Counted from the stretch's first letter, positions 1-12,876 are shown. The stretch: 64,000 nucleotides of DNA from Gordionus sp. m RMFG-2023 (GCF_954871325.1 NC_088775.1:67557561-67621560), one strand, 5' to 3'. Numbers and translations: made by a program. The notes: generated from the sequence alone by a model not told the origin.

Positions 1-397
1 AGTTCTTTGAGAGGTGTTTGGCAACTTGAAGTCTTGCTTCCTTAGGTATACGTGAAATCACAAATGGTTTTGGTGTGACTAGAAATATTTCTACATCTGT
101 GGAGTCGGTTGGATTGAAAGTGAGAGCATTTTCGGCGGTTGAGGTGAAGACTATTGGGCTAGTAGGCACATCAGTCAACGTGGGAATGGTAACTATAGGT
201 TGTGCGAGGGCAAGGGCAGAAAAGGCATTTAGGGTTCGAGGGATAGCTGGTGATAAGATGGGAAACCCAGATTGAGGACATTTTATCTTCTGGTTTCGAT
301 GAGATGGCAATAGCCCCAATTTGGTTACTTTAACGAGTTTATTACATAAAGGGCAGTTAGATTTGGTAGAAGCTGTGCTGAGGTCTGGTAAGCTCAT
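1..397 (-). CDS. N-terminal part of an unidentified protein, probably of a reverse-transcriptase element; truncated by window edge
   Basis: Reading the minus strand from an ATG at 397 gives an uninterrupted frame of about 132 codons that leaves the window at position 1. It begins MSLPDLSTASTK and has a zinc-finger-like start (CPLCNKLV, then H and C about 20 and 25 residues later). A Thr/Ser/Pro-rich stretch follows, then a basic segment (ISRIPKEARLQVAKHL). Base composition is clearly less AT-rich than the surroundings, which supports real coding. From memory, animal reverse-transcriptase elements with a YLDD-type RT carry a similar N-terminal Cys/His finger and a similar R-x-P-K-x-x-R-L motif before the RT. 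That makes an element protein more likely than a host gene, but this is inference. The opposite-strand frame at 75-275 is a shadow. The rest of the gene lies outside the window. Confidence 0.6.
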   Translation of the reverse strand, partial: MSLPDLSTASTKSNCPLCNKLVKVTKLGLLPSHRNQKIKCPQSGFPILSPAIPRTLNAFSALALAQPIVTIPTLTDVPTSPIVFTSTAENALTFNPTDSTDVEIFLVTPKPFVISRIPKEARLQVAKHLSKN

Positions 398-1222
398 GAA
401 TTAAAATTTTTTTATCAGTTTAAGAGTGAAAATGTTGGATATTATTTTTTATCTTCAAATATGGGTTTCTTGTGGGTTGGTATATTAAGGAAGTTTAATG
501 AGTTATTATTTTCTGTTGGCAATTATTAAATATTATAAAATGAAATCTTTTTATAATAATTTTTTTTCTATTATAAATAAAATTATATAAAAATAATATC
601 ATCTTTCGCCATGCTAAATACATGTTCAACTGGCGCAGAGGATGGGAGGGTTGTATTATATTTAATAAATAAGAATTTTGAATGGGGGAATTTCTTAAAA
701 ATTAAAGAATAATCCTTATTTTGAAGCTTAATAGATCATCTTCAACAGAATCTTTTCAGATCCTCATCAAAATTTTTCTTATCTTTATCAGAAAATAAGA
801 TGATATGTGTGATGTTTTTTAAGGAAATCAAAGTCTACTTTTTTTGTCAAAATATTTTCTCAAACTGGAAATAAGTTCAAGCTTTCTACCTTTCATTGCC
901 TATAATTTTATCCAGGGCTAATCTATTTTAAGTACTGGGTAAATTATTGCTTATGGTATATATTCATCTTTATAGATGTGTTCGAATTTATTGAAAATAA
1001 ATATAGTCAAAATATAAATTGTAAACAATATTTCAACTGTATACCTTTTATCTCTTGCCGGATTGCATTAATAGGTGGCACAAAACTTAAATTATTTAAA
1101 GCGTTTTTTATCGTAGAGTGAGATATCCCAAATTTTCTAAAATCTAAAGAGCCCTAGCAACAATTTCCATAACATCGAAAATCATATATTACATGATATC
1201 TTTTAATTATACTAACCACACA
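398..1222. other. intergenic, no gene seen
   Basis: AT-rich sequence upstream of the minus-strand frame at 1-397. No long frame, RNA gene or clear repeat boundary was found. A promoter for the minus-strand frame would lie here, but no motif can be assigned. Confidence 0.5.
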
Positions 1223-1630
1223 ATATATATGTCGTAATTTTTAAAGGGATCATGACTATCCGGGATCTTCACGGGATTTAAAGGGATCCCTTTAAAATTT
1301 CAATTTTTTAAAGGATAAAGAACTATACGGTATTATCACTGGGGCATAGATTGATCTCAAGTTGAATAAATCTTTTGATTAGCTATCGAATGATACCCTA
1401 TACTAGACATATCTTATATCATAAGGCCAAAAAAAACAAAATTGAAAATTAAAAACGCAACGAAACTCGTGGAAAACGCTTTTAAAATAAGATTTCTCTT
1501 TATCACGATTAAAACGTGATAATCCGTATTATCATTCCTTAATTATCAACCTTAATTTTTTAGTTATCCCTTTAAATCCCGTGAAAATCCCGGATAGTCA
1601 TGATCCCTTTAAAAATTACGACATATATAT
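1223..1630. mobile_element. MITE with about 60-bp terminal inverted repeats
   Basis: The left end (ATATATGTCGTAATTTTTAA, then AGGGATCATGACTATCCGGG and TTCACGGGATTTAAAGGGA) is repeated almost perfectly in reverse complement at about 1565-1630. The roughly 410-bp unit has no coding frame, so it is a non-autonomous element. Both ends sit in an ATATAT run, so the target duplication (TA, or an 8-bp AT repeat) cannot be fixed and the superfamily is open. Confidence 0.8.
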
Positions 1631-2168
1631 GAACGACTTGTCATTATCTGAAAATCTCTACAATTTAGATTTATCACAAGATTCGTCAAATTGATTATTC
1701 TCCTTAATGAGTATTAATATCACAAAGTTATAAAAAGAGTTACATCATGTTATAACCGGTTTAATCCGATATCTACCCATTTTTTTAAAAATGGCTTTAT
1801 AGTTTCAAGACTGTATATGTTTATTCAACAATTGAAGAAATATTTGAGTTGGGACACGATTTTATGGTGTAAAAAATGTTTCATTGGAACGAGGGCAGGT
1901 TAAATCATCTTCATCTGAAGAATGTAGATGACATAATATTCTTTATAAAATAAATTATGATATTAGAGAATAAGAATATAAATTTACATATCTTGATTTA
2001 TTCAATATTAATTAGATTAACCATCTTTACTATTTAATAATGAAAATTTAAAATAAAAATGAATAATTTGGTGGTTGATTTGACTTAAAGACCCGGCTAA
2101 AATTATTTAAAAAATAAATATAAATAATTTTATAATACAATAAAAATATGCTTTTATAAGAAAAAATT

Positions 2169-2300
2169 TAAAGTAACGTTTTGCGTTACCGTTGCTCAAG
2201 GAAAGAATCACGTTACCGTCTCGTTACCTCTAGAAGAACATAACGAATGTCGTTCCTTTTCTTTAAAAAAAGTAACACCGTTAGTAACGACGTTACTTTA
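2169..2300. repeat. short fold-back repeat
   Basis: About 130 bp beginning TAAAGTAACGTTTTGCGTTA and ending in the reverse complement (TAACGACGTTACTTTA), with further GTTAC/GTAAC motifs inside. It looks like a small MITE. No target duplication was recognised. Confidence 0.5.
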
Positions 2301-4769
2301 CAAGTAAAAATCAAACAATATGAGGTTAAATTTTTTAAAATTTCCTTAGATAATATATATTAGCTTGCATACCTATCGAAAACTCAAAATATTTAAAGTC
2401 GGTGATTCATATAATTATAATATTGGTAGCAAGATTAAACAAAGATGATAGTTTTGATATTAAATATAAGAGATCATCAGGCCAGAAGCAGACTCTTTCC
2501 CGGACGGGTAATTTAATTGTATGAAAACCTTACTCGATCAAGTATTTAAATCCGGGTCGGGTTTGAAAATGGGAAAAGTTTTAAATCCAAGTCAAGTCCA
2601 TAAATTCATTAACGTCTACAGATATCTTTTATGATGATAATTGAATAATAGCGAATCGTTTAAGATCGAAATAATGCATAAAGATTTTGAAGATAGATTT
2701 GTCAAATTAACTTATAACCTTCTAAATAAATTTAACTAAGAGAGTTATACATTTTTGAAAAATATCTTATATAAATTAAACAACTCTAGTGGACAAAAAT
2801 GGATTCCTCAATTAAACAAATTAGATTTAAAATTTTATGTTAATTTCATATTTTTATACTTCTTGCTGTTTTTTGTTTAACATTATAAATATAATTTTTT
2901 TCTATATTTTCATGCTGATAGTTGAACCTTTATTTAAAACATAATTTAATGTGATTACAATTTTTTTATGGAAGAGTATTATATTAAAAATTATAGCGAA
3001 ACCTGATATACATTAAAAAAAACTTTTTCTAACGTAATTATAGCCAATTTAATATAATTATAATATTAAATGTATTTTTGAATATTATTTTTACATAAAC
3101 TTAGCTACTAGAGCTAGACGATTGAAATATCAAAATATATTCATGTGTATGCATGCATTTATAATTTTATTATGATTTTTTAAGGGGAGGGGGAGACGAC
3201 ACAGCTTGACAATATTATTTATTTTTTTAAAAAACGTGATAAATATTCAATAACCTTTTCTTCAATTCATTGTATATTAATAAATCTCAACATTATTGAG
3301 ACTTTTCATTCCTATTATATTATAATGTATTAACCAATAACCATCATATTATTATCTGAGTAATTTTATTATATATTATTTTAATAAAATGAAAGTTCTA
3401 TTAATATTAATAAAAATATATTTTACTTTTTACGGTCGATAAAACATTACCTATTAAATTTAGTTGTATTGCAATTTTGATTGTATAATGTATTTACTAC
3501 CTTTCGTTAAGATTATTAGGTTCACTTTAACAATTCCCTTAATAATAAAATAAGTGATTATTTAATATACATTGAACAAAATTATATAATTATTTCAATT
3601 TTCTTTGAAACTTGATTTCATCAATTGTATAATTAATTATATATATTCGAGTGCTGTACGAACCTCCGATCGGATTAAATTCGGAGTTGATCTTGGGTAG
3701 ACATTTACCCTGACTTGATCGAGTGTAATTTATTTTGTGAGTTGAATCTTTTTAGAAACCAAAAGTGATGGTAGAAAACTGCTCATTAGTAGAAGTTGCA
3801 ATTGGCTAGAAAATAAAATTGCTACGATTTTTGTATTTGTTTATTTTTAGTCTCTGTTAGAGAAAGCAGGTTGTTATTAATATTGGTGGGAGGATGAGAT
3901 AAATATATAATCCCAAATAAAATATTTGCTCAGGGGATAGTAGTCATGTCTTTGACCATAATCTGTTGGAAGATTGCAAAGTAAAATATTAGGTTTACGT
4001 ACCTTTTTAAAAGAAGGATTAATTATTTATTTAACGAAGAGTAGTAGATGTCGACCTTGACTTTTAATGTAAGGTCATGTCTCCCCTACACATTTACTAA
4101 GAGGTTGCAGTTAATGCAATGATTAGGCTGAATTAGGTCACATCCGAGTCTATATTCTAAGGTCACTTTGTTCGTTGGTTAAGAGATTCCTAGTTCTTAC
4201 TTGGCAAGGTTTCCACCCATTCGTAGCCTCCAATTTTATCTTCTTTTTGAGAGAGTTGTATGTCTTCAAGAGATGAAGAGGTTGATAAATTCGAAGCTTT
4301 TGATATTTAAGGTGGAAAATATTTTTGTAAGTCACTATTGTGGGAAAGGATATATCAGGAGAGATGTCGTCTTGCCACATTGTAAGAGCTTCATCCAGTA
4401 AGTTTGCAGATCCGATATTTTTAAAAATGCTAGTAGATTTTTTTTAAATCTTAATTGATAAAATTTTTATCAACCAAATAAAATTCTATTTAATTTATCT
4501 ATTGTGTAAATAAATAATTTATTAATATATTCTGATGCAAAAAAAAAATCGGCTCCATTATTTTATCTTGCCGCTATTCGGTCTATTAAAATCCATTGAT
4601 CATTACCAGAATTTACTATTTTATCTCTTTAGATCTATATTAGGAATGTATTTTTTATCAGATCGGGCGATTATTGGCTTATGTAACAAATTTTATTAAA
4701 TTTTTTTTTCTTTGGGTGGCCCATGCTACATATGGTTATAGTTTATACAAATAAATTATATGTTTTTCG
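2301..4769. other. intergenic, no gene seen
   Basis: Mostly A/T-rich tracts. Around 4150-4400 frames of 66-76 codons are open on both strands, but neither resembles a known protein. A GC-richer patch near 3655-3730 has no recognisable motif. Confidence 0.4.
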
Positions 4770-4965
4770 AGTAGCTTGTGGTTCAGTCGGTGATTGATGA
4801 TACCACTTAGCTCTTATCTACGTTCGAGTTCTGAAAGGATCCAATTTTTTCTATACAAAACCTTAAGTGGTTTTATACACTGGTTATGGTAAATAGAAGA
4901 TCGGAAGCAGGATCATAATTCTATCTGATAATATATATATCTACATGTTGAATTGTCATCGTTTA
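4770..4965 (+). repeat. tRNA-derived SINE (probable)
   Basis: A polymerase III type 2 promoter layout is visible. The A-box-like TGGTTCAGTCGG lies at about 4788-4800 and the B-box-like CGTTCGAGTTC about 35 bases later. A non-tRNA body follows to an AT run near 4955. The tRNA part does not fold into a full cloverleaf by eye, so a SINE head is more likely than a working tRNA gene. Confidence 0.5.
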
Positions 4966-4994
4966 GCAATAATCGTTAGTTGTTTTTTTTGAAA

Positions 4995-5094
4995 TATACA
5001 TTCTGCCCTTAGCTGCCCGTTGTTTTAAAAATATTTTAACCCACCTGCCAATGTTTAAATTTTTTAAACCCACGTTTGCAGACCTCTAATGACT
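4995..5094 (-). repeat. end of an AGAGGTCTGCAA-family repeat
   Basis: Ends in TTTGCAGACCTCTA, the reverse complement of the TAGAGGTCTGCAAA termini at 14434 and 50878. The short direct motifs CCACCTGCC and AACCCACGTTTGC precede it. Probably the terminus of a non-autonomous hAT-like element; the other end was not found. Confidence 0.4.
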
Positions 5095-6299
5095 AAAAAA
5101 TGGCAGAAATATTGTTATGAATTGAAATAGAAGTTAGTTTAGATGTAGATCTAGTTAATAAATTCTGCCATGCATTATAAAAAAGAAAATTACGAAAAAT
5201 GGTTTATATAGATTCTCTCTCCTGGTCGAATTACAAATATCAACAAATGCTAATTTTATTCAAAAGGAGCCAAATGTATTAATTAGCGTTATGTTATATT
5301 TCTTAAAATGGAGAAAAACATAGAGGATATAAACATAAATAATTTTCAATGACCTTATTTAGCAAAGAATGGTAATAATTCTTATTCGTGAGGATTACAA
5401 ACACATTCATTTTATTTTACCTAGAAAATATATATTATACTTTATTATTTAAAATTTTAGTATTTACTGAAATGAAAGATATTTAAAGAAAATGTGGTTA
5501 ATTATAAATATGAACTAAAAAAATATGAAAGTTAATTAAGATAAAATTTTTGCTAATATTCTTTCCACCATCTTATTCATACAATTACGTAAATATTATT
5601 TTTTTCGTGTTGATAGAGCATATGTAGATTTATAATTTTTTATTATTGTTATATAATCCTTTCATAATTATAAAAAATATATATAATTTGTATTTAACAA
5701 ATTGAATTTGAAATCAATATTTTTAATATTAATATAAGAAAATATTTTTTTTTAGAAATTATCATATTTGAATTTGAAATTCATCCTATTCATAATATAA
5801 ACGTAAAGAAAGAAAGATTTTAAAAAAATATTTTATTAGAGCCCTTTATGGAACACTCCAAGTTCGAACCGATAGTACTTGGTTCGGTTGACAGACATTC
5901 TCTCGGACTCAGTCGGATAGAGCCTTGTTCTCATAATTTTAATTCGGACATGGCCGGGCTCGAATCTTGATAAAATTTTAATTATTTTGCTTTCTAAATT
6001 TTTTTAAAAAATATTCTTTTCCAAATAATGCCAGTATCTTTTATTCTTCAGTGCTTTTAATTTTTTTTTCGTTTTCATTAAAATAAAATACTTTTTCAAT
6101 TGTCCAATAAAAAAAAATTTGATCATATTTGACTCGGGACCTATCTCTAAAGTAAAATTTTGGATCAGAAAAAAAAATCTCGGGTTAAATCGGTCGGACA
6201 AAATTTTTTGGCTATTTTATGAATCGTGCTGGACCTGGAAAAATAAGTGCTTCTAATGTAGGTAAATTGCTCTTTGCGGAAAAAATATTTATTGGTTTC
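5095..6299. other. intergenic, no gene seen
   Basis: AT-rich. A GC-richer patch at 5840-6240 (CGGACTCAGTCGGATAGAGC, GGTCGGACAAAATTT and similar) looks like an old repeat resembling 42380-42620, but no ends can be set. Confidence 0.35.
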
Positions 6300-6481
6300 A
6301 GCTAAATAGTTTCACATTTGGGCCGAAGCTTGAAATATTACGCAAGCCTGAAGATTTTGTTCATAGAAGGAGCAAGACATATATTAGCGAATATCGAGGC
6401 TTAGGCAATATTTTTTCTGACTAAAATATTGAGTCAGCCGTTTTTGAAAATCGGCTTAAAACGAGCAGTTTAACAACACTA
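6300..6481. mobile_element. decayed copy of the TAGTGTTGTTAAACGG MITE family
   Basis: The right part (ATATTGAGTCAGCCGTTTTT to GTTTAACAACACTA) matches the complete family members at 13187-13406 and 61792-61927. The interior retains the family phrase CAAGCCTGAAGATTTTG. The left terminus is too diverged to place exactly. Confidence 0.7.
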
Positions 6482-6740
6482 GTGCATATATAGTATATTT
6501 ATATCACGTCTCAGCCCGAAGCGCTATAAAATAAGATAATTTTAAAAATTTGAGCAGGACCGAGTTATTTTGTGTATAGAGAACAGGAGTGTATGATATG
6601 AGGTGTCTTTTTTTATTTCTAAAATACGAATTGTTCATTTTTTTAACCTAAGGTATTATTTTCAATGAAAAGTTCATTCAAGTTTTATTCTAATATATGC
6701 AATTTCAATTCCACTAAGGATAAATTACACACAATGATTA

Positions 6741-7195
6741 TATATTCGCGATAATGCATTCGCTGTAATGCATTCGCTATAATATCTTTTCGCGGTAATC
6801 GACATTCGCTATAATACATTTCGCGCTAAAATTTTCAATGCATTATAGCGAATATAATACAGCGAATATAATACAGCGAAAATATTATAGCGAATGTATT
6901 AGCGCGAATGTAATACCGCGAAAATGTTATCGCGAATGTATTATAGCGAATACATTACAGCGAATACATTACAGCGAATGAATTATCGCGAATGCATTAT
7001 CGCGAATATATTACCGCGAATGCATTATAGCGAATGTATTATAGCGAATGAATTATCGCGAATACATTATAGCGAATGCATTATAGCGAATGCATTATAG
7101 CGAATGTATTATAGCGAATGAATTATCGCGAATGCATTATAGCGAATGCATTATAACGAATGCATTATAGCGAATGCATTATCATATCGCGAATG
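6741..7195. repeat. 14-bp satellite array with an internal orientation switch
   Basis: Tandem 14-bp units of the form GCATTCGCTATAAT with variants (CGCGATAAT, CGCTGTAAT, CGCGGTAAT). The first roughly 90 bases read in the CATTCGC orientation. From about 6838 to the end the units read in the opposite orientation (ATTATAGCGAATGC). The same satellite occurs at 10797-11300. Confidence 0.9.
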
Positions 7196-7199
7196 GTGT

Positions 7200-8822
7200 T
7201 TCATGAAGGTTACAATTTTATATTTATCGACTTTTCGACTGACTTAGTTGAATCTGAAAATTAAGTTAAAATGGGGATTGGCTATAAAAACATTTTTTTA
7301 TTGAAATTAAGGCTAAGGCTTTTTTTTTTGACTTAAAATATATAAAAAAGATTCTAAGTAATAAAATAGATTTCTCTTTTTCATCTAATCATTTTAAATA
7401 TTAAACATCAAGTTTTTTCTTTTTAATTTATTGAAAACTTGTAGGGGGGAGAACGGGGTAATGGCGAACCCTAAAGGCAAACCTTAAGAAAATTATAAGT
7501 ACTTTATCATTTTTAATAAAAAATATCTCATTTTGTTCAGCTCTATTAGTTTTATGATATGTTCAACAAAAATACATCTCTAATAATTTTTTCAAAATAT
7601 CATTTTTCCTGGAATTTTTTTTGGTAACCGAGTGAACCCTACCCGGGGACGAACAAGCCCTTGGTCGAGGCTATTATAAACTCTGCTTAATTTTCCATAT
7701 ATGAAAGTTATATATTTTTTTATTAGGATATATTTAATGATTTAAAATAAAAGTTTTATATAAAATCATTTAAAACATTCACAATCTTTGCAAATAAAAA
7801 AACAATAAAATTGCAAAGCCATGTAACTAATAACTGACATTGAAAGCAGTCTTGATTGTTATTCTTGATATAATTTATTTGTACCAAACAATTATTTATC
7901 ATATAATAACATTTTTCGATTTTTTCTTTTAGTTGGTCTCTCCTTGGCTTTCAAATTTTTAAAAAATATCAAAAAAAAAAGGTTCGACCTAACCCCATAA
8001 AAATAGCCCCAGTAGCACCACTTTGATTAAGATCATATTTTGAAGTATTTATATTATCAATTTTGTTCGGGTAAATTGTTATTCTATAAAATAGGATTTT
8101 TTCTTTTATATAAGATGATTTTTGTGTGGTAAAATTGTATATTAATCTTTATTTTTGAAAAATAGTAAAAGTGTAAAAAGTTACTTTTGAAGGTACGAAT
8201 GATATAAAGCATTATAAAAATTCTTCAGAGCGGTCCGATAGAAATAAAAATTATAGCCGCATATGCAATATATAAGTATATAGTTTTGGTAAAAAATTAT
8301 CTCTTAGAGTTTAATACTCTAGAAAATAAAGCCACTCTCACTATAACCCTGGGTTCATTATAACACCGGTCTCCCCTAATTATGGGCATCAGAAATTTTT
8401 TAGCTTTAGCTGATAACATAAAATAATATCACAAAGTTCTTTCCAAAAGTGTCTTACTTTGTGGAATAAACAAAAAATGTCTACCAATATGGCAGGTAAC
8501 ATCAAGAAATTGGGTAGGTATCTGATAAATTCTAGTGGAATTCGTATTACGAATCTATGGTTTTGCTTGATAAAATCTTAGTTGAAAATCAAAAGGAGCT
8601 TGATGAGTTATATGATAACCATGGGGTTAGCTTGGTGAACTGGATTAATATTCCACTTTTTCCTAGAGAATTTAGGAATTAAACTTGATTCCAATTTTTC
8701 TTCTCATGTTAAAATTTTATCATTATCAGATATTTGATAAAATACATAATTTAGAAAATTATCGTATGTTTATATTGTTAGTGGTATTTAATAATGAGAT
8801 TTGTTTAATAATGCCAAAATAT
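7200..8822. other. intergenic, no gene seen
   Basis: AT-rich. Patches at 7440-7480 (GGGGGGAGAACGGGG), 7620-7670 and 8330-8380 have the higher GC of old transposon ends but cannot be paired. A short open stretch at about 8560-8680 is not recognisable. Confidence 0.35.
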
Positions 8823-9034
8823 TTTATGTTATAGTTTATGAATTTGAAGAAATCTTTAAAAATATATATGTCCGACTACATTTTTTTATCTTAATTTTCT
8901 AAAAGCCACTTTATAAAATTTAAAAATTTTGTTTTTATGTTATAGTTTATGAATTAAAGGAAATCTTTAAAAATATATATGTACGACTACATTTTTTTTA
9001 TCCTAATTTTCTAAAAACCACTTTATAAAATTAT
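8823..9034. repeat. tandem duplication, period 111 bp
   Basis: The block starting TTTATGTTATAGTTTATGAA at 8823 is repeated directly at 8934 with a few differences, through CTAAAAACCACTTTATAAAA. A local non-coding duplication. Confidence 0.85.
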
Positions 9035-10796
9035 ATATTTTGAGAATATTAAGACAGGAGATTTCATAAAAAACGAATGACACGTTTCGGAGTTAATAAG
9101 ATTTCAAAACGCGACGTTTTTTAGCCGCCCGGTAAATAATCAAAATTTTTGATCTCATTATCAACTTTCTTCCAATAGTAGGAATAGGGCTAGTAGTCGT
9201 TTTTGTCAATATCATCATAAGCTTGACAATTTATAATTGAATTTATTAAATACCATGAGATAGCCCAACAAACACTTAACTTAAGTTATACATTAATAAA
9301 TATTTTTAATATTTTATATTTTAAGATTGATTCTAGTATAATTTTATTAATATTTAGCTATTTTTTACAGTACAGACAAAATTGAATTTAACATATTTCA
9401 ATGTCATAATTAGTAATAAAATAAATGATATAAATATCTTAAATTAATATACCTGTGTTCTTCGGTCTGCATTTTTTAGCTCTGATTATTTAAAGCCCTG
9501 CCCCAAATTTTCAAATTTCGTTATTTTGAATATTTTCTCTGTATTTTATAAATTGTTTTATACGGAATTTAAGATAAGTAAATAATATTAAAGCATAATT
9601 AAAATGTTTTTCACTATAATATTAAACGGCATAAAAATATGGATTTGTGGCCTTCTGTCTCTCTTAAAGTTGAAATTGTTGAATAATAAACCAATTTGCA
9701 CAGTGAGATTTAGAAATAATTAAATAGACAGAATATGAAATTAAAAAATCTTCTTTTCCCATTTCAGAAAGTCTCATAATCATTATGTTTAAAAATATTT
9801 ATTGTAGGCATTCCCTTTCAGGCAGAATAATATGATTTGAAAATAACTTACAAAATATTAAATTTAAACTAAATTCACATAACATCTCTATTTAAACCAC
9901 CAAAATATATAAATAAATATATTTTTTATCATTTTAAGATTTATATTTGAAACAGGAGTTGGCATTTATTATTTTTAAATTTAACAATGTTTAAATTTAA
10001 AAAAGATAAGATTTTATGTTTTAAAGCTATAAAATTAATAATTTTGACGATTACAAAAGATTTAATAAGATAGAGGTCTCAATCCAATGTTCCCCTTCAT
10101 CTAATCTTATTTAAAAATTTTTAAAAATTATCAACATATATTTTTAGCGCTGGAAAGGGTTAATCATATCAGTAACTAGGGGCTAGTAGAATTATGTCGA
10201 ATTAATTATATTATGCTTAAAAATATGATATAATAAGTATTTGGCTATTATAGCTTTAAACACTATTTTTTCCCTTTAACTTTCACCTTTTCTGGTGGTT
10301 GATAATCAAAAGAATTAGAAAAAAAATTAAAAAATTATTAAAACTTAAACATTTTTTAAAATATAATATCACATTTTGAAATTTTTTATGAATTATTTAT
10401 ATATAAATGGTGTATTATTGATAATAACAATTATCCTATGGGAGACTTAATAAACCAATATAATCTACAAGCCTGGGGTTTGGGGCTTGTTGGGGCAAAA
10501 ATTAACTTTTACTAGAATCAATCTTAAAATATAAAATATTAATTAATAGGGTCTTTTGTAAAAAACGACTTAATCTAATTGTTAAAAAAATTGAGTATAC
10601 CAAATTCCACATATTTTTTAATAAAATACGAATTTCATAAATAACAAGTGACGTGTTTTAGAGGTAAATAATTTTAAAACGCTACTTTAAATAAATATAG
10701 ACAATTAAGCTGGTTCTCTGGTTTTTTGGAACTTAATAAATGAGTTAAATATAATTTTGTCAAATATAAATCACTATTGCATTGTGTGTGATAATG
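9035..10796. other. intergenic, no gene seen
   Basis: AT-rich with no recognisable frame. GC-richer spots near 9110-9130 and 10470-10495 (CCTGGGGTTTGGGGCTTG) are probably old repeat fragments. Confidence 0.35.
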
Positions 10797-11300
10797 TTAG
10801 TTGTAATGCATTCGCGATATTGCATTCGCTATGATGCATTCGCGATAATGCATTCGCTGTAATGTATTCGCTCTAATACATTCGCTATGATACATTCGCG
10901 ATAATATATTCGCTGTAATGCATTCGCTATAATGTTTTCGCGTTAATGCATTCGCTATAATGCATTCGCTATAATGCATTCGCTATAATGCATTCTCGCA
11001 AATATATTAGCTATAATACATTCGCTATTATGCATTCGCGATAATGCATTCGCGGTATTACATTCGCTGTAATGCATTCGCGCTAATATATTCGCTATAA
11101 TACATTCGCTATGATGCATTCGCGATAATGCATGCGCGGTATTACATTCTCTGTAATGCATTCGCTATAATATTTTCGCGGTAATGCATTTGCGCAAATA
11201 TATTCGCTATGATACATTCGCTATAATGCATTCGCGGTAATGCATTCGCTATAATATCTTTTCGCGGTAATCGACATTGCGGTAAAAGTTTCGCGATATT
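10797..11300. repeat. 14-bp satellite array, single orientation
   Basis: About 35 tandem 14-bp units (GCATTCGCGATAAT, GCATTCGCTATAAT, TACATTCGCTATGAT and similar) all in the CATTCGC orientation. Near the right end the phrase CGCTATAATATCTTTTCGCG is shared with the left end of the array at 6741, so both arrays come from one source unit. Because three units make 42 bases, the minus strand shows a spurious open frame repeating MHYSECIIANALSR. Confidence 0.92.
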
Positions 11301-12876
11301 GACGTGATACGATTAATAATAGGGCTTACTCAGCGCTATGCTGCCATTAGCAATCGACTCCCCCCGAAAAGAGATATTAAATTTTAAAAATTATTTTATC
11401 GCTTAATTTTTTTTTCTATAATTTTCAATTTGCAGATTTAAAAATGTTTTTCTAAAATTAATTATTCTACTTGAAAATATTAACAGCATTTTTTAATATA
11501 ACAAATTCGAAAAATATTGTTTTATTATCACATTCACATTTTAATTGTTTTTCCACGTGTGTCTGTTATTTAGCGAATATTACAAAATACGAAGCATTAT
11601 AATATGATAAAGTTTTGCCTATTAAATATATCTTTGTTAAATATGCTATATCTTATTAGTGGTAAAAAAAACCCCTAATAATAATTCTTAGAAAATAATT
11701 GACCGGAATTGATTTTCTTAAAATTTTTAAATATTTTATTTGAGGATATTTATTTTATGGATATATTTATAGGGAATTTTTTCTCCTATTTTATTAATTT
11801 TGTAATTTTTAATATCTTAATAAACGGGGATTTTTTTCCGGGGAATTATTTTCCTAGATTAGTTTTCAGTTAGCGAATATCTATCTCTTGAGGCTATTTC
11901 ATTCACCACACTAAAACATATCTCTGCTTCTGATTTACTATAAAAATTCATAGAAAGTTTTCCCTTGCTTTTCAACGGTGTAGGAAACAGACAGTCAAAA
12001 GTCGATTGAATTATCAATAAAATCTCGGAAGTCATTTGAATCCAGACCCAACTTTAACTTCACCCATTGGGGGAGGGCAGACAAAAATTTTGAAGGAGCA
12101 GTTAAAAAAATTTTAACACCATATAACAAATATTTAAGTTGTTTGAACACAAAATGGAAATATACGATTTTATTTGAAAAATACCACTATAAAAATATAC
12201 AATGATCAAATATGTTTATAAAATTAGATGGAAAATAAAAATTGGTATTCAATTATAATAAAATATATGTAATATAGAAAATATTTTTAACTATTATATT
12301 ACAAATGGAATCATCACAATGATTGAGCAGTGTAAAACCAACAAAAAGCATTAACAATATAATTTTGGTTGAGATGTATTTTTAAATACCTTGAAAATAT
12401 TTCCAAAATTTTTAGCTTAGGTCATGTTTTAAGTTACCCTTTCTTATATCACTACTCAAACATTTATCTGATTTTATAATTCTCTTTAATGGTGAATAAG
12501 TTAACTTACAACTCGATGTAGATGATTTAAACTGATAAAGAATATTTGAAAAACATTGGAAATGCATTTTTGTATGGGTATAGAAATTTCATAATCTGAT
12601 GTATTACAATCTATATGATTTTCTAAACTTTTAGCAAATAATTTTTTAACAATCCCTCAACTGCTAATCTCTGTTCAGTAATATTGTTAGCCAATAAAGG
12701 TTTTAATTCTTTTAGTTTGTAAACCAGTTTTGGCATAAATTTGATTCATCATTGTTTAAGTTATAGATCTTACAAGGAAGGCAAAAACTTCAAAAGCTTC
12801 AATTAATTATTTATTTATAAAACTTTAAAGAAAATCTTCCTCCATTATTAGTATTAGTCTTTTTGAATGATGTTGA
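11301..12876. other. intergenic, probable hAT relic, no gene seen
   Basis: The CCATTGGGGGAGGGCAGAC patch at about 12065 resembles the termini of the hAT elements at 24145 and 16867, so a strongly decayed hAT may fill 12060-12870. A possible minus-strand coding trace lies near 12640-12770 but is too weak to call. Confidence 0.3.

Noticed and set aside
6741-7195. CRISPR-like array
   Set aside because: Units are directly contiguous without unique spacers, the period is only 14 bp, and the genome is eukaryotic. It is a satellite.
10797-11161. Open minus-strand frames encoding a 14-residue repeat (MHYSECIIANALSR)
   Set aside because: They arise because three 14-bp satellite units equal 42 bases and lack stops by chance. 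No start context, no family, and the same satellite elsewhere is non-coding.
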